Assembly: GCA_964520905.1 (NCBI GenBank)
Contig: CAZFQL010000015.1
Coordinates: forward strand, 1 to 64,000
DNA from: JAGVIE01 sp964520905
GTDB taxonomy: Bacteria > Bacteroidota > Ignavibacteria > UBA10030 > SZUA-254
Length of the DNA stretch: 64,000 bases
Reading direction: 5' to 3'
Shown: in pieces, positions 9,201-17,804 of the stretch
Numbering within the stretch: the first letter of the stretch is position 1
Layout of the letters: the number at the start of each line of letters is the position of its first letter
The notes under the pieces: model-generated
Seen by the model: only the letters and a program-made list of their open reading frames with translations
What the model was told of the DNA's origin: nothing
Databases searched by the model: none
Made by a program: the position numbers and the translations under genes

Positions 9201-9366
9201 ATGCGAGTCCTCCCATGAACGTAGCGAGCACAATCATATGTGAATAGGCGGTACTGCCGATGAAGAGCGCAAGATATTTTGACCAAGCGACTTCGTAGAT
9301 CAGCCCGCAGATACCTGAGAGAATGAACAATACTACAATAAAAAATTTGAGCACGGATGGTTTCAT
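6289..9366 (-). CDS. Fused MFS-like transporter/spermidine synthase-like protein with C-terminal TPR
   Basis: 1025 residues. The first ~460 carry about a dozen hydrophobic segments in two MFS-like blocks (GLIYEVAWSKYLALFIGS...; LYELTWIRLLSNILGSSTYS), a duplicated 'YE(V/L)(A/T)W' signature typical of the fused MFS/spermidine synthase family. The middle (about 500-750) is a SAM-dependent aminopropyltransferase-like domain: VIGLGSGVTCGSAL near residue 560, DCVEIS, and FIISEPSNPW near 635. The last ~200 residues are helical repeats (TPR-like). The family is common in environmental bacteria, but its reaction is not established; a polyamine-like product being exported is inference. It lies between an acyl-CoA dehydrogenase and a carboxyltransferase gene with almost no gaps, although no metabolic link is obvious. 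Confidence 0.9.
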   Translation of the reverse strand: MKPSVLKFFIVVLFILSGICGLIYEVAWSKYLALFIGSTAYSHMIVLATFMGGLAFGSFYWGRYADRAVNQLRLYGILEIAIGIYCFAYPFFISAAETTFIGMAEALNASAGHVSLLVLKFLLSFITLILPTFFMGGTLPVLTKYLTKNIADAGKDVATLYYINSLGAIIGTALAGFFLIRYLSLDGTVWSAASMNLLIGGAALLLAKWVKIPAQEKIHNDNAKQETTQKFSHRIVKVAIAVAAFSGFIAMLYELTWIRLLSNILGSSTYSFSVMLIAFISGITLGSWIVSRIISKIKNLFVFLGFCQFATAVSMILTLPLYERLPYYLLQLSLTISNKPGNFPIFLAIEFLFCLIIMIIPTTFSGMSLPVVSRIASNDIRILGKTVGSVFSINTIGTVVGALLTGLVLIPLLGVKQTIEIGVLFNGLLGLSIFFLDKKFSVRWRIIFVAIFILLGIGYKIQYPEWNKHIAISGVFRGLFGDVPPTFEEFKSHDEANRTILSYKEGVNANVAVIEIPTQTSTQRTLIINGKADASTEGDLQTQILLAQIPLMMLPDTGDALVIGLGSGVTCGSALVHPLRSLDCVEISSEVVEAVNYFGKWNNDVIKNPRLNLHLDDAITYLKITPKQYDFIISEPSNPWIAGIGNLFSSEFFELSKKRLRPGGILTQWFHTYDLDDRTFKLIMNTICRAFPYVSIWRASDADVIILASVKPITADFGMMEQKIRIKAIEDDLARIHIYDIPTFLSTQVVSSRNNIFAFMGGEINSEKKPLLEFMAPIGLFTHSAVQIVDSLDERMIVQDKNLWISMYEKQYGISLMNYLNIARYRNNPNIGDLWFAYSTLKKCLQLSPRSEDALGMMARITRDLGLKDERLDILRRVAELFPDDVEVVGAYAEALLDHYAQHISVVNNLELQDVIALYRHCIALTGGKEERFFIMLGGSLRISGKCAEAAEIYKNVLRLRQADANNTNPESEMLLLIEIAENYFNAGYIDEAQNYIDSAQQLGLPNEKMQILSHRIALSRIGIK

Positions 9367-9388
9367 AAATATCTTTCGTATGTTTGGA

Positions 9389-10564
9389 TTATGTTCCCAG
9401 TATATTACGTGCCAACACTAACTTCTGAATTTCGGATGTGCCTTCACCGATTGTCACTAATTTCACATCGCGATAAAATTTTTCTACAGGGAAATCCTTA
9501 ACGAACCCATAGCCGCCGTGAATTTGAACTGCCTCATTTGTTGCCTGAACCGCAACTTCGCTCGCATAATATTTTGCCATGGACGATTCTATCACTACCT
9601 CTTTACCCTGGTCTTTCATATAACCGGCTCGGTAGGTAAGAAGTCGTGCTCCTTCCATTTTAGTGGCAAGATCGGCTAATTTCCACTGAATCGCTTGAAA
9701 ATCTCCGATAAATTTGCCGAATTGTTTTCGCTCTTTCGAATATTTCAAACTTTCATTCAGTGCACCCTGACCGATACCGAGAGCGAGAGCGGCTATACTG
9801 ATTCTTCCGCCATCGAGAATTGTCAAAGCTTGATGGAAACCGGTTCCTTCGTTACCCAACAAATTCTCTTTCGGGATACGACAATTATCGAACGCAAGCG
9901 CAGCAGTGTCGGAACTGCGCATTCCCATTTTGTTCTCTTTCTTCGTAACGATAAAACCCGGCGTTTTATTATCGACTATAAATGCAGAGATACCCTTCTT
10001 ACCTTTGCTTTTATCGGTAATTGCAATAACTACCGTTACATCACCAACACTTCCATTTGTGATAAAATTTTTACTTCCGTTCAAGACATAGTCGTTGCCT
10101 TCACGAACGGCAGTCGAAAGCATTCCACCGGCGTCGCTTCCGGATGTCGGCTCAGTTAGCGCCCAGGCGCCGATTTTTTTTCCGCCTGCAAGATCGGGGA
10201 TGTATTTCTTTTTTTGTTCATCGTTTCCAAAAGAGTAGATATGATTAGTGCAGAGACTGTTATGTGCGGCGATTGTCAGCCCAACAGATGGATCGATCTT
10301 CGATATTTCTTCTATAACGGTGATGTATTCAAGATAACCGAAGCCGGCGCCGCCAAGGGATTCCGGAAAGATGACGCCCATGAACCCCAGCTCGCCTAAT
10401 TTTTTTGCTATCTCATAATGAAATTCCTGAGACTCGTCATACTTCATAATGACCGGTTTGATTTCCTTCACTGCGAAGTTATGTGCGACCTCTTGAACCA
10501 TCTTCATGCTCTCTGTGAACTCGAATGATGGCAACAACGATTCTGTCATATTCTGTGCTGACAT
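9389..10564 (-). CDS. Acyl-CoA dehydrogenase, short/branched-chain type
   Basis: 391 residues, typical length. It oxidises an acyl-CoA to the 2-enoyl-CoA using FAD and passes electrons to ETF. Visible signatures are the FAD/substrate segment WALTEPTSGSDAGG with FITNGSVGD following, and near the C-terminus QIHGGYGFVKDFPVEKFYRD and IGEGTSEIQ, whose first Glu is the catalytic base position of short-chain/butyryl-type enzymes. Chain-length specificity cannot be fixed from the sequence; isovaleryl- or butyryl-CoA would fit the neighbouring carboxyltransferase. It is 29 bp downstream of meaB and 22 bp upstream of the MFS/spermidine synthase gene, so probably one operon. Confidence 0.95.
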   Translation of the reverse strand: MSAQNMTESLLPSFEFTESMKMVQEVAHNFAVKEIKPVIMKYDESQEFHYEIAKKLGELGFMGVIFPESLGGAGFGYLEYITVIEEISKIDPSVGLTIAAHNSLCTNHIYSFGNDEQKKKYIPDLAGGKKIGAWALTEPTSGSDAGGMLSTAVREGNDYVLNGSKNFITNGSVGDVTVVIAITDKSKGKKGISAFIVDNKTPGFIVTKKENKMGMRSSDTAALAFDNCRIPKENLLGNEGTGFHQALTILDGGRISIAALALGIGQGALNESLKYSKERKQFGKFIGDFQAIQWKLADLATKMEGARLLTYRAGYMKDQGKEVVIESSMAKYYASEVAVQATNEAVQIHGGYGFVKDFPVEKFYRDVKLVTIGEGTSEIQKLVLARNILGT

Positions 10565-10593
10565 GGTATTCCCTAAAATTGTGTGGGTGTAAT

Positions 10594-11571
10594 TTAGGAG
10601 GATTTAATAAGAATTGCAATGGATTGTTGTTTGAAATTCTGTAATAGTTCTTCTACTAAATCATATGGCGTCAATTCGGATTTAATGATCTTAGATAGGC
10701 TCTGTGCGAGCATTTGATCACGCTCTTCATTCCAGAATTCTACATGAAGCCGCTCAACGATAAGTTCACGGATCCGTCCGGCAATACGTTCTTCTCGTTT
10801 TTTTTGCAAGATATTATTACTTTCGAGATAATTCCTATTCTTGATGATCATATCTCTGATCTGGTCGATTCCTTTGCCGTCACTCGCTATTGCCTGGATA
10901 ACATCCGGACGCCACCCGTCCTTATGCGGTTTAAAGTTTAGCACCATCTTGATCGACATGACCGCCTGTTCAGCGCCTGCCCGGTCGGATTTGTTGACGA
11001 CGAAGAAATCTGCAATCTCCATCAATCCTGCTTTCATAGCCTGTATGGAATCGCCGGATTCCGGGACGAGTACAACAATAGTCGTGTCTGCCGCACGGGC
11101 GATATCTAATTCAGATTGACCCACACCGACAGTTTCCATCAGTATGATATCGCAGCCGGAGGCATCGAGAACATCGGCGGCTTCTTTCGCTTTCTTACTC
11201 AAGCCGCCTAAACTTCCGCGCGAAGCCATACTCCGGATGAATACACCGCCATCCAATTCGACATCGGTCATCCGAACGCGATCTCCCAGTAGCGCGCCGC
11301 CTGTAAACGGACTTGTCGGATCAACGGCAATTATACCGATCCGTTTATTCTCTGCACGAAATAATTTAGCGAGCTTGTTAGTGATGGTGCTTTTGCCTGC
11401 ACCCGGCGGTCCAGTTATTCCGACACGATATGCTTTACCGGTATGAAGGAATAGTGAACGCAGAAGCGATATCGCTTCGGGATGTTCATTCTCGATTAGG
11501 GTGATTGCCCGCGCTACCGCAGAACGATCGCCGCTAAGCACACGGTCTATTAACTCATTGCCGGTAGCCAT
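10594..11571 (-). CDS. meaB: Methylmalonyl-CoA mutase-associated GTPase MeaB
   Basis: 325 residues, a P-loop GTPase of the G3E/SIMIBI class that gates cofactor delivery and protects adenosylcobalamin-dependent methylmalonyl-CoA mutase. Walker A GPPGAGKS is at residues 54-61, the Asp-rich DPTSPFTGGALLGDRVRM switch follows, then METVGVGQSE and the NKSD base-recognition motif. The C-terminal arm (DLVEELLQNF) is the dimerisation region seen in MeaB/ArgK. The mutase itself is not in the window. The gene starts 2 bp after the epimerase stop and precedes the acyl-CoA dehydrogenase, placing it with propionate/branched-chain catabolism. Confidence 0.95.
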   Translation of the reverse strand: MATGNELIDRVLSGDRSAVARAITLIENEHPEAISLLRSLFLHTGKAYRVGITGPPGAGKSTITNKLAKLFRAENKRIGIIAVDPTSPFTGGALLGDRVRMTDVELDGGVFIRSMASRGSLGGLSKKAKEAADVLDASGCDIILMETVGVGQSELDIARAADTTIVVLVPESGDSIQAMKAGLMEIADFFVVNKSDRAGAEQAVMSIKMVLNFKPHKDGWRPDVIQAIASDGKGIDQIRDMIIKNRNYLESNNILQKKREERIAGRIRELIVERLHVEFWNEERDQMLAQSLSKIIKSELTPYDLVEELLQNFKQQSIAILIKSS

Positions 11572-11573
11572 GA

Positions 11574-12500
11574 TTATTTATTCATCTTTTCCTGAAAATA
11601 TTTCACAGTCATTTCGAGACCTTCTTTTAAATTCACTCTCGGCTGCCAGCCAAAAACTTTCTTGATATAAGAATTGTCAAGAACGCTTCGCTGTTGCTCG
11701 CCTTTTTTGGCAGGTCCGTGAATCTCAGAGCAGTCTGATTTCGAAGACTGCTTGATCGATGTAAAAAGTTCATTGACATCCGATTCGATGCCTGTTCCAA
11801 CATTGAAAATATCGGATTCGGGATGATTCAATGCAAACATATTTGCACGAACCACATCCCCAACGAATGTATAATCCCGGGTTTGTTTGCCGTCGCCATT
11901 GATTATCGGCTGTTGACCGGCAAGCATCTTACTCGCAAAAATAGCAATTACACCGGCTTCACCGTGCGGGTTCTGACGGGGTCCATATACGTTCGCATAT
12001 CTCAGGCAGATATACTGCAAACCATACACCGCCTGATAAAAAAATAAATATTTTTCGATTGATAGCTTGGCAATACCATAAGGAGACAGCGGGCGCACAG
12101 GATGTGCTTCATCTGCCGGAAAATAATCTTGCTCGCCATAGATAGCACCGCCGGTAGAAGCAAAGATGAATTTTTTCACACCGAACTTGACACAATTCTC
12201 AAGTAAGTTGATTGACCCGACTATATTAACCGAGGCATCGAATATCGGATCGTCGACAGATTTCCGTACATCCATTTGTGCCGCATGATGGATTACTACA
12301 TCAATGTTTTCTTGCCGGAATACTTCACGAACTTTTTCATCCCGTATATCCATATTAATGAATTTCGCTTTGGGATTCACATTTTCAATTTTTCCAGTCG
12401 TTAGATCGTCTATGATGACGACTTCATTGCCAGCCCCGATACACGCATCCGCGACGTGTGAGCCGATGAATCCGGCGCCGCCTGTAATTAGTATTTTCAA
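11574..12500 (-). CDS. NAD-dependent sugar-nucleotide epimerase/dehydratase, GalE-like
   Basis: 308 residues, extended short-chain dehydrogenase fold. The Rossmann motif GGAGFIGSH is at residues 7-15, DDLTTG binds the cofactor ribose, the catalytic Ser/Thr are in ASTGG (114-118), and the YxxxK pair is Y141/K145. Closest in style to UDP-glucose 4-epimerase-like enzymes that supply sugars for cell-surface polysaccharides, but the substrate is not readable. The start appears to be TTG at 12500 (TTG-AAA-ATA-CTA) with AGGGG about seven bases upstream; no ATG precedes the Rossmann motif. It lies near a glycosyltransferase gene (two genes upstream), consistent with a surface-sugar role. Confidence 0.9.
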   Translation of the reverse strand: MKILITGGAGFIGSHVADACIGAGNEVVIIDDLTTGKIENVNPKAKFINMDIRDEKVREVFRQENIDVVIHHAAQMDVRKSVDDPIFDASVNIVGSINLLENCVKFGVKKFIFASTGGAIYGEQDYFPADEAHPVRPLSPYGIAKLSIEKYLFFYQAVYGLQYICLRYANVYGPRQNPHGEAGVIAIFASKMLAGQQPIINGDGKQTRDYTFVGDVVRANMFALNHPESDIFNVGTGIESDVNELFTSIKQSSKSDCSEIHGPAKKGEQQRSVLDNSYIKKVFGWQPRVNLKEGLEMTVKYFQEKMNK

Positions 12501-12554
12501 ATTTACCCCTTATATTTGTTTACTGAAAAAGCGCGTAGATTGCCGAGGTAACAA

Positions 12555-12570
12555 CTCTGCGTCTCTGCGG
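12555..12570. repeat. Short 8-bp tandem CTCTGCGT/CTCTGCGG
   Basis: Two exact-phase octamers differing at the last base, in the 90-bp gap between purD and the epimerase gene (minus strand CCGCAGAG-ACGCAGAG). The 'GCAGAGACGCAGAG' style repeat is scattered in intergenic DNA of many environmental genomes; it has the same 8-bp period as the array near 17900. Confidence 0.5.
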
Positions 12571-12590
12571 TGATATAATATTTCATTGTT

Positions 12591-13874
12591 TTATCTATCA
12601 ACACCCTTTTTACCAATATCACTTCGATAGTACGCACCATCGAAGGTTATCTTCTCAACTGCCCGATATGCTTTATCAATTGTTCTTTCGAGGTTAAGTT
12701 GTTCGCCAACCGCAGTTACACCTAACACGCGACCACCGGATGTAACAATAATATCTTTATTATACTTCGTTCCAGCATGAAAAACAACAACATCTTTTTC
12801 TGATGCAGCCGCTTCCAAACCGAAAATCTGTTTATCCGTTTCATAATTGCCCGGATACCCTCCGGATGCAATCACGACACAGACAGATGACGCGTCCTTT
12901 AATATTGCTTTCGTTGCGCTGAGTTTACCGCTTGCAACCTCCAACATTATTCGAACGAGATCCTCATCAAGAAGCGGTAAAACCACCTGAGTCTCCGGAT
13001 CTCCAAAACGGCAATTAAATTCGATAACTTTCGGACCTGTTTCCGTGATCATCAAACCGACATACAAACAACCTTTATATTGTCGTCCGTCTTTTGCCAT
13101 TCCAAGAAGCGTTTGCCTGATAATATCCCGCTTCACTTTCTGAAGAATTTCTTCAGAAACTATCGGCGCTGGCGCGTATGCACCCATGCCGCCTGTATTT
13201 TTTCCCTTGTCGCCGTCGAGAATTCTTTTATGGTCTTGTGCAGAAGATAAAACAACAAATTCTTTTCCGTCGGTCAGCGCAAATACAGACGCCTCCTCGC
13301 CTGCCAGAAATTCTTCTATTACAATGTTTGTTCCGGCATCGCCGAATATTTTCTTTGCAAACATCTGATCGAGAGCTTCGAGAGCCTGCTCTTTAGTATC
13401 ACAGATTGAAACGCCTTTACCTGCCGCCAATCCGTCGGCTTTTATCACAATCGGGACCGGGATTTCATTCACGTATCTTTCCGCATCAAACCGCTCAGCC
13501 GCGCTGAAAGCTCTGAACTCTGCCGTAGGAATGTGATGCTTCCGCATGAACTGCTTGGCGAAAACTTTGCTCCCCTCCAATTCGGCGGCAAGTTTTGATG
13601 GACCAAAAATCTTTAGACCATGTGCTTCAAAGAGATCGACAATTCCATCGGTTAGAGGTTGTTCAGGTCCAACCACTGTAAGATCGATGGATTTTTCTTT
13701 AGCAAACTTCAGGATTCCATCATGATCATTTGCATTGATAGGAACTATTTCAGCCAACGCGGCAATGCCGGCATTGCCGGGAGCGCAATAAATCTCACGA
13801 ACAAGCGGGCTTTGCTTAATCTTCCACACCAGTGCGTGTTCACGTCCTCCTGAACCGATGATTAATATTTTCAT
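12591..13874 (-). CDS. purD: Phosphoribosylamine-glycine ligase
   Basis: 427 residues, the usual length. PurD joins glycine to 5-phosphoribosylamine using ATP, step two of de novo purine synthesis. The ATP-grasp family features are clear: N-terminal GSGGREHAL, ATP-binding KADGLAAGKGVSIC, DKGKNTGGMGAYAPAP (the PurD signature), and metal-binding VIEFNCRFGDPETQVV. Its ATG overlaps the TGA of the upstream glycosyltransferase (ATGA). With guaB three genes upstream it makes part of a purine group, though mixed with unrelated genes. Confidence 0.97.
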   Translation of the reverse strand: MKILIIGSGGREHALVWKIKQSPLVREIYCAPGNAGIAALAEIVPINANDHDGILKFAKEKSIDLTVVGPEQPLTDGIVDLFEAHGLKIFGPSKLAAELEGSKVFAKQFMRKHHIPTAEFRAFSAAERFDAERYVNEIPVPIVIKADGLAAGKGVSICDTKEQALEALDQMFAKKIFGDAGTNIVIEEFLAGEEASVFALTDGKEFVVLSSAQDHKRILDGDKGKNTGGMGAYAPAPIVSEEILQKVKRDIIRQTLLGMAKDGRQYKGCLYVGLMITETGPKVIEFNCRFGDPETQVVLPLLDEDLVRIMLEVASGKLSATKAILKDASSVCVVIASGGYPGNYETDKQIFGLEAAASEKDVVVFHAGTKYNKDIIVTSGGRVLGVTAVGEQLNLERTIDKAYRAVEKITFDGAYYRSDIGKKGVDR

Positions 13875-15154
13875 TCGATTACCATAAATCCGAATATCTT
13901 AGAGAGTTCATTGGTTAATTCAATGCGGTTATATTTTTGCACAATCTCTTCCTTTGGTATGGGAAGCCGGTTCTTTTTATGTAATTCGTATAGCTGATAA
14001 ATTGCCGATGTAATTCCTTTCACATCCGTTGGATCAACAATGATGTTGCCTTCGGCTTCTTCGAGGGTTTGCTTGATAAATCCTTCCGGCACACAAGCAA
14101 GTATCGGTTTGCGAAGACCGAGGTATTCATACAATTTACCGGGCGATTGTTTGTCGTTATTCAGAGTCATCCACAATATGTCGGATGATTTCAAATATTC
14201 GATGCAATGTTTATGGTCGAGATATCCGGTGATGGTGACATTCCCTTCCAATCCAAGAGATTTGATGAGCTTCTCTTGCTCATCCTGAAGATTACCGATG
14301 AGGACGAGTTCTATTTGATCTTTCAGATGCGGTTGAGCGACAATTGCATTCTTCAACGCGAGTAAGAAATGTTTTGGCGTGCGATCTCCGTAAAAAACAC
14401 CTGCATGCGCTATTCGCAGCCGTTTTGATTTGTCGACATGAATTTTTGGATCGTCTGTAAAATCAGCGGGATCATAACCGTGAGAGAGAATAGTAACATC
14501 GTGATACTCGAGAAACTTGAATCGTTTCAGGATCAGTTCTTTCGTACGCCGACCCGTTACAAGAATTCTGGAACTCGCTTTGAGAACTTTCTTCTCTAGT
14601 TTATAATTCCGAAGCTTGTGCAGTGGTGTAGGATAATATTTATACGGATAGTCGTGCCAGGGATCTCTGTAATCGATGACAAGCGGTTTGTGGAATTTTT
14701 TATGTAGTTCCATCCCAATCAGAAAATCTGTAAATGGCGGTGCCGTTGCATAAATGACATCGAAATTTTTCTTCTTAAACAATTCTTCTGCCGCCCTGAC
14801 CGCTTTCCTCTTCCATCCAATCTTGTTATCGGGCACGAAAAAAGTATCACTTATGAACGTGAATATTTTACGCCATCTCTCCGAAGGCATCTTCACAACG
14901 CCCTTTCGTCTGAATAACCGATTCGGATCGAGCGACCCGACGCGCTCTATTTCAACATGATGTGGATGAAGTTCTTCCAGAAGTGTATAATCCTGAGCAA
15001 AGTAACCGGTTGGCGTGACCGTGAGAACGGTCGGCTGCCAGCCGAACTGGGGCAGATACTTCACAAACTTCAGTGTACGCTGAACGCCGCTGAGTCCCAT
15101 TGGAGGAAAATAATATGCGATGATAAGAACATTTCGGAGCGATGAGGGATTCAT
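13871..15154 (-). CDS. Glycosyltransferase family 4-like protein
   Basis: 427 residues, two Rossmann-like halves of a GT-B enzyme. The N-terminal donor/acceptor half has YYFPPMGLSGVQRTLKFVKYL, typical of GT4 enzymes that act on lipid-linked or surface glycans; the C-half has IAHAGVFYGDRTPKHFL and LWMTLNNDKQSPGKLYEYLGLRKPILA, the nucleotide-sugar binding region with the conserved E-x-L-x-x-KP pattern. Cytoplasmic or membrane-peripheral. It probably helps build a cell-surface polysaccharide or lipid-linked glycan; the sugar is unknown. Downstream overlap with purD (4 nt) and a 23-bp gap to the upstream peptidase gene. Confidence 0.9.
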   Translation of the reverse strand: MNPSSLRNVLIIAYYFPPMGLSGVQRTLKFVKYLPQFGWQPTVLTVTPTGYFAQDYTLLEELHPHHVEIERVGSLDPNRLFRRKGVVKMPSERWRKIFTFISDTFFVPDNKIGWKRKAVRAAEELFKKKNFDVIYATAPPFTDFLIGMELHKKFHKPLVIDYRDPWHDYPYKYYPTPLHKLRNYKLEKKVLKASSRILVTGRRTKELILKRFKFLEYHDVTILSHGYDPADFTDDPKIHVDKSKRLRIAHAGVFYGDRTPKHFLLALKNAIVAQPHLKDQIELVLIGNLQDEQEKLIKSLGLEGNVTITGYLDHKHCIEYLKSSDILWMTLNNDKQSPGKLYEYLGLRKPILACVPEGFIKQTLEEAEGNIIVDPTDVKGITSAIYQLYELHKKNRLPIPKEEIVQKYNRIELTNELSKIFGFMVIE

Positions 15155-15177
15155 GTCAATTCAATTTGTACATCTGA

Positions 15178-16266
15178 TCAGAGAATTAGAAGTTCTTTTG
15201 GCGATGTGTTGAGTATCTCGCAATGACCATCGGTGACGACAATATCATCTTCAATACGTACGCCGCCGAAGTTTGGAATATAAATACCGGGCTCAATGGT
15301 AACAACGTTTCCCGTTTCTAAAGTTGCTTTGCTTAAAACAGATAACCGCGGTTGTTCGTGAATCTGCAAACCTATGCCGTGACCCAAAGAATGGCGGAAA
15401 TATTTTTCGTATCCTTTCTCTTTGATATAGTTGCGGGCGGTAGCGTCGATTTCCTTAGTCTTTATTCCGTTTCTTGCGGCTTCAATCGCGCGCAGTTGTG
15501 CGCTAAGCACTATTTGGTAAATTTTCTTTGCTTCGGATTTCGGCCGACCGAGAGCGATTGTCCGGGTCATGTCACTATGGTAACCTTGATATACGCATCC
15601 CATATCGATGGTAATCAGCTCGCCATTTTTGAATTTCTTGTCGGAGGGCTTGCCGTGAGGAATAGCGCTTCTATCGCCGCTTACAACAATTGCAGAGAAT
15701 CCGTCTCCGGAGGCACCATGTTTCAGATGTCTGTAAGAAATTTCAGCCGCAATATCGATTTCTCGAACACCGGGTTTGAAGAATGAAAGAATTTCGGTGA
15801 AGACTTTATCGGTAATTTCAACCGCTTTCTTTATCTTTTGGATTTCGGACAAATCTTTTACCGCTGCGATCTTTTCGATACAATCGACTTTGGGGAGGAA
15901 TTTTATCTTCGGAAAAAGCTCCTTTAACTGCTGGAATTGTCCAAACATCAATGAGTTGCCGTCGAATCCAACCCTGTCGCCTGAATACAATAACTGCCGC
16001 CTCTTCAATTCGCTAAAAAGTTCTACCTGCGTGATAAAAATTTTCCAGCCGTTTGTTTCCTGTCTGACTTGAGTTGCATACCGGCCATCTGTGATCAGAA
16101 AAGTTTTATCTCGCGTCACGATTCCTACACCGGCAGAACCTGAGAAACCGCTCATATATCTGAGATGCGGCTGAAAAGTAATGAGGAACGCATCGATTCT
16201 CAGGGCATCGAACTGTGAACGAAGTTTTTGAAGACGAGATTGAAAAAAAACAGATTCAGGATTCAT
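15178..16266 (-). CDS. M24B metallopeptidase, Xaa-Pro aminopeptidase-like
   Basis: 362 residues. N-terminal creatinase-like domain, then the pita-bread catalytic domain with all five metal ligands visible: Asp in ITIDMGC (about 220), Asp in HSDMTRT (about 231), His in RHSLGHGIG (about 296), Glu in TIEPGIY (about 325) and Glu in VRIEDDI (about 337). The family removes N-terminal residues from peptides with proline at position 2 and uses two Mn/Co ions. Cytoplasmic. It lies between guaB and the glycosyltransferase in the same direction, with short gaps, likely co-transcribed. Confidence 0.95.
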   Translation of the reverse strand: MNPESVFFQSRLQKLRSQFDALRIDAFLITFQPHLRYMSGFSGSAGVGIVTRDKTFLITDGRYATQVRQETNGWKIFITQVELFSELKRRQLLYSGDRVGFDGNSLMFGQFQQLKELFPKIKFLPKVDCIEKIAAVKDLSEIQKIKKAVEITDKVFTEILSFFKPGVREIDIAAEISYRHLKHGASGDGFSAIVVSGDRSAIPHGKPSDKKFKNGELITIDMGCVYQGYHSDMTRTIALGRPKSEAKKIYQIVLSAQLRAIEAARNGIKTKEIDATARNYIKEKGYEKYFRHSLGHGIGLQIHEQPRLSVLSKATLETGNVVTIEPGIYIPNFGGVRIEDDIVVTDGHCEILNTSPKELLIL

Positions 16267-16303
16267 GATTATAGACGGTTCGATTTACTATTAGATATTA
16301 AAA

Positions 16304-17770
16304 TTAAAAATGATAATTCGGTGCTTCTTTAGTTATAGAAATATCGTGCGGGTGACTCTCGCGCAAACCCGCTTCCGACATTTTGAGAAATTTCGTTTTT
16401 GTTTTCATCTCCAGTATGTTGGAGGCACCGCAGTAACCCATTGCCGAACGCAATCCACCGATCATCTGGAACACTGTGTCGGAGAGCGGTCCTTTATACG
16501 GAACACGACCTTCGATGCCTTCAGGTACAAGTTTGGGCAATCCTTCTTCCATATCCTGAAAATAACGGTCACTGCTTCCTTTTTTCATCGCTTCAAGCGA
16601 TCCCATTCCGCGGTACACCTTGTAGCTTCGTCCTTCATACAAAACTTTTTCACCGGGGCTTTCTTCCACTCCGGCAAATAATCCGCCGATCATGACCGAG
16701 TCGGCGCCTGCGGCGATTGCTTTAGCGATATCGCCCGTTTGTTTGATGCCGCCGTCAGCGATAAGCGGGATTTTTGAACGCGATGCGATCTTAGCGCACT
16801 CGTAGATGGCAGTCACCTGCGGCACACCGACACCTGCAATAATTCTCGTTGTGCAAATTGAACCGGGTCCAATCCCGATTTTGATACCATCGACACCGGT
16901 ACGAATCAGATCCCGTGCGGCTTCCGCCGTCCCAACATTACCGGCGATTAATTCGCATTCAGGATATTCTCTTTTAACACGTTTGACCATTTCGAGCACA
17001 CCGTGAGAGTGTCCGTGGGCGGTATCCACAATTACAACATCGACTCCTGCCTTAACGAGCGCCTCAACCCTATCAAGCGTATCATCGGTAACACCTACTG
17101 CGGCGCCCGCACGCAGTCTGCCGTGCTTATCTTTGCTTGCAAACGGGTGATGTTTTTTCTTCTGAATATCTTTAAATGTTATAAGCCCGCGAAGTTTACC
17201 GGTTTTATCCACAACGGGAAGTTTTTCTATACGATGTTTCTGCAGGATGTGCTCTGCTCGTTCTAATGTAGTACCTATTGGTGCAATGACAAGATTCTCG
17301 CACGTCATGATCTTCGATATTCTCAAAAGACGGTTCGGCTCAAATCGCAGATCGCGGTTTGTGACTATACCTATGAGTTTTCCTGCATCATCTATAATCG
17401 GAATGCCCGATATCTGATAACGGCTCATCAAATCCAACGCATCGCCAACGGTTTGATTGACTTTCATCGTCACAGGATGGAGAATCATACCACTCTCAGA
17501 ACGTTTCACAAGATCAACTTGTGCAGCTTGGTCGGAAATACTCATATTTTTGTGGAGAATGCCGATTCCCCCTTCGCGAGCAAGTGCAATCGCCATCGTC
17601 GCTTCAGTAACGGTATCCATTGCCGCCGAGACCAATGGAATATTCAATGTGATGTTCCGTGAAAGTTTCGTTGAAACATCTACATCTCGAGGTAATACAT
17701 TTGACTTTTGAGGAACAAGAAGAACGTCGTCAAAAGTTATCGCTTCACCGATGAATTTATTCTTTGTCAT
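16304..17770 (-). CDS. guaB: IMP dehydrogenase
   Basis: 488 residues, full length with both CBS domains (about 95-210) inserted in the TIM barrel. It converts IMP to XMP with NAD+, the committed step of guanine nucleotide synthesis. The catalytic loop GIGPGSICTTRI puts the nucleophile Cys near 304; the flap is YRGMGSLEAM; the N-terminal TFDDVLLVPQ is the family signature. The gene follows a 147-bp gap filled with a striking short-period repeat, so that gap likely also holds its promoter. Confidence 0.98.
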   Translation of the reverse strand: MTKNKFIGEAITFDDVLLVPQKSNVLPRDVDVSTKLSRNITLNIPLVSAAMDTVTEATMAIALAREGGIGILHKNMSISDQAAQVDLVKRSESGMILHPVTMKVNQTVGDALDLMSRYQISGIPIIDDAGKLIGIVTNRDLRFEPNRLLRISKIMTCENLVIAPIGTTLERAEHILQKHRIEKLPVVDKTGKLRGLITFKDIQKKKHHPFASKDKHGRLRAGAAVGVTDDTLDRVEALVKAGVDVVIVDTAHGHSHGVLEMVKRVKREYPECELIAGNVGTAEAARDLIRTGVDGIKIGIGPGSICTTRIIAGVGVPQVTAIYECAKIASRSKIPLIADGGIKQTGDIAKAIAAGADSVMIGGLFAGVEESPGEKVLYEGRSYKVYRGMGSLEAMKKGSSDRYFQDMEEGLPKLVPEGIEGRVPYKGPLSDTVFQMIGGLRSAMGYCGASNILEMKTKTKFLKMSEAGLRESHPHDISITKEAPNYHF

Positions 17771-17804
17771 AAGTAAAATCCATTGAATTTGAGTTTTGGA
17801 TTTA

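Noticed and set aside
9695..10159. 154-residue plus-strand ORF
   Set aside because: Antisense to the acyl-CoA dehydrogenase, with no recognisable domain.
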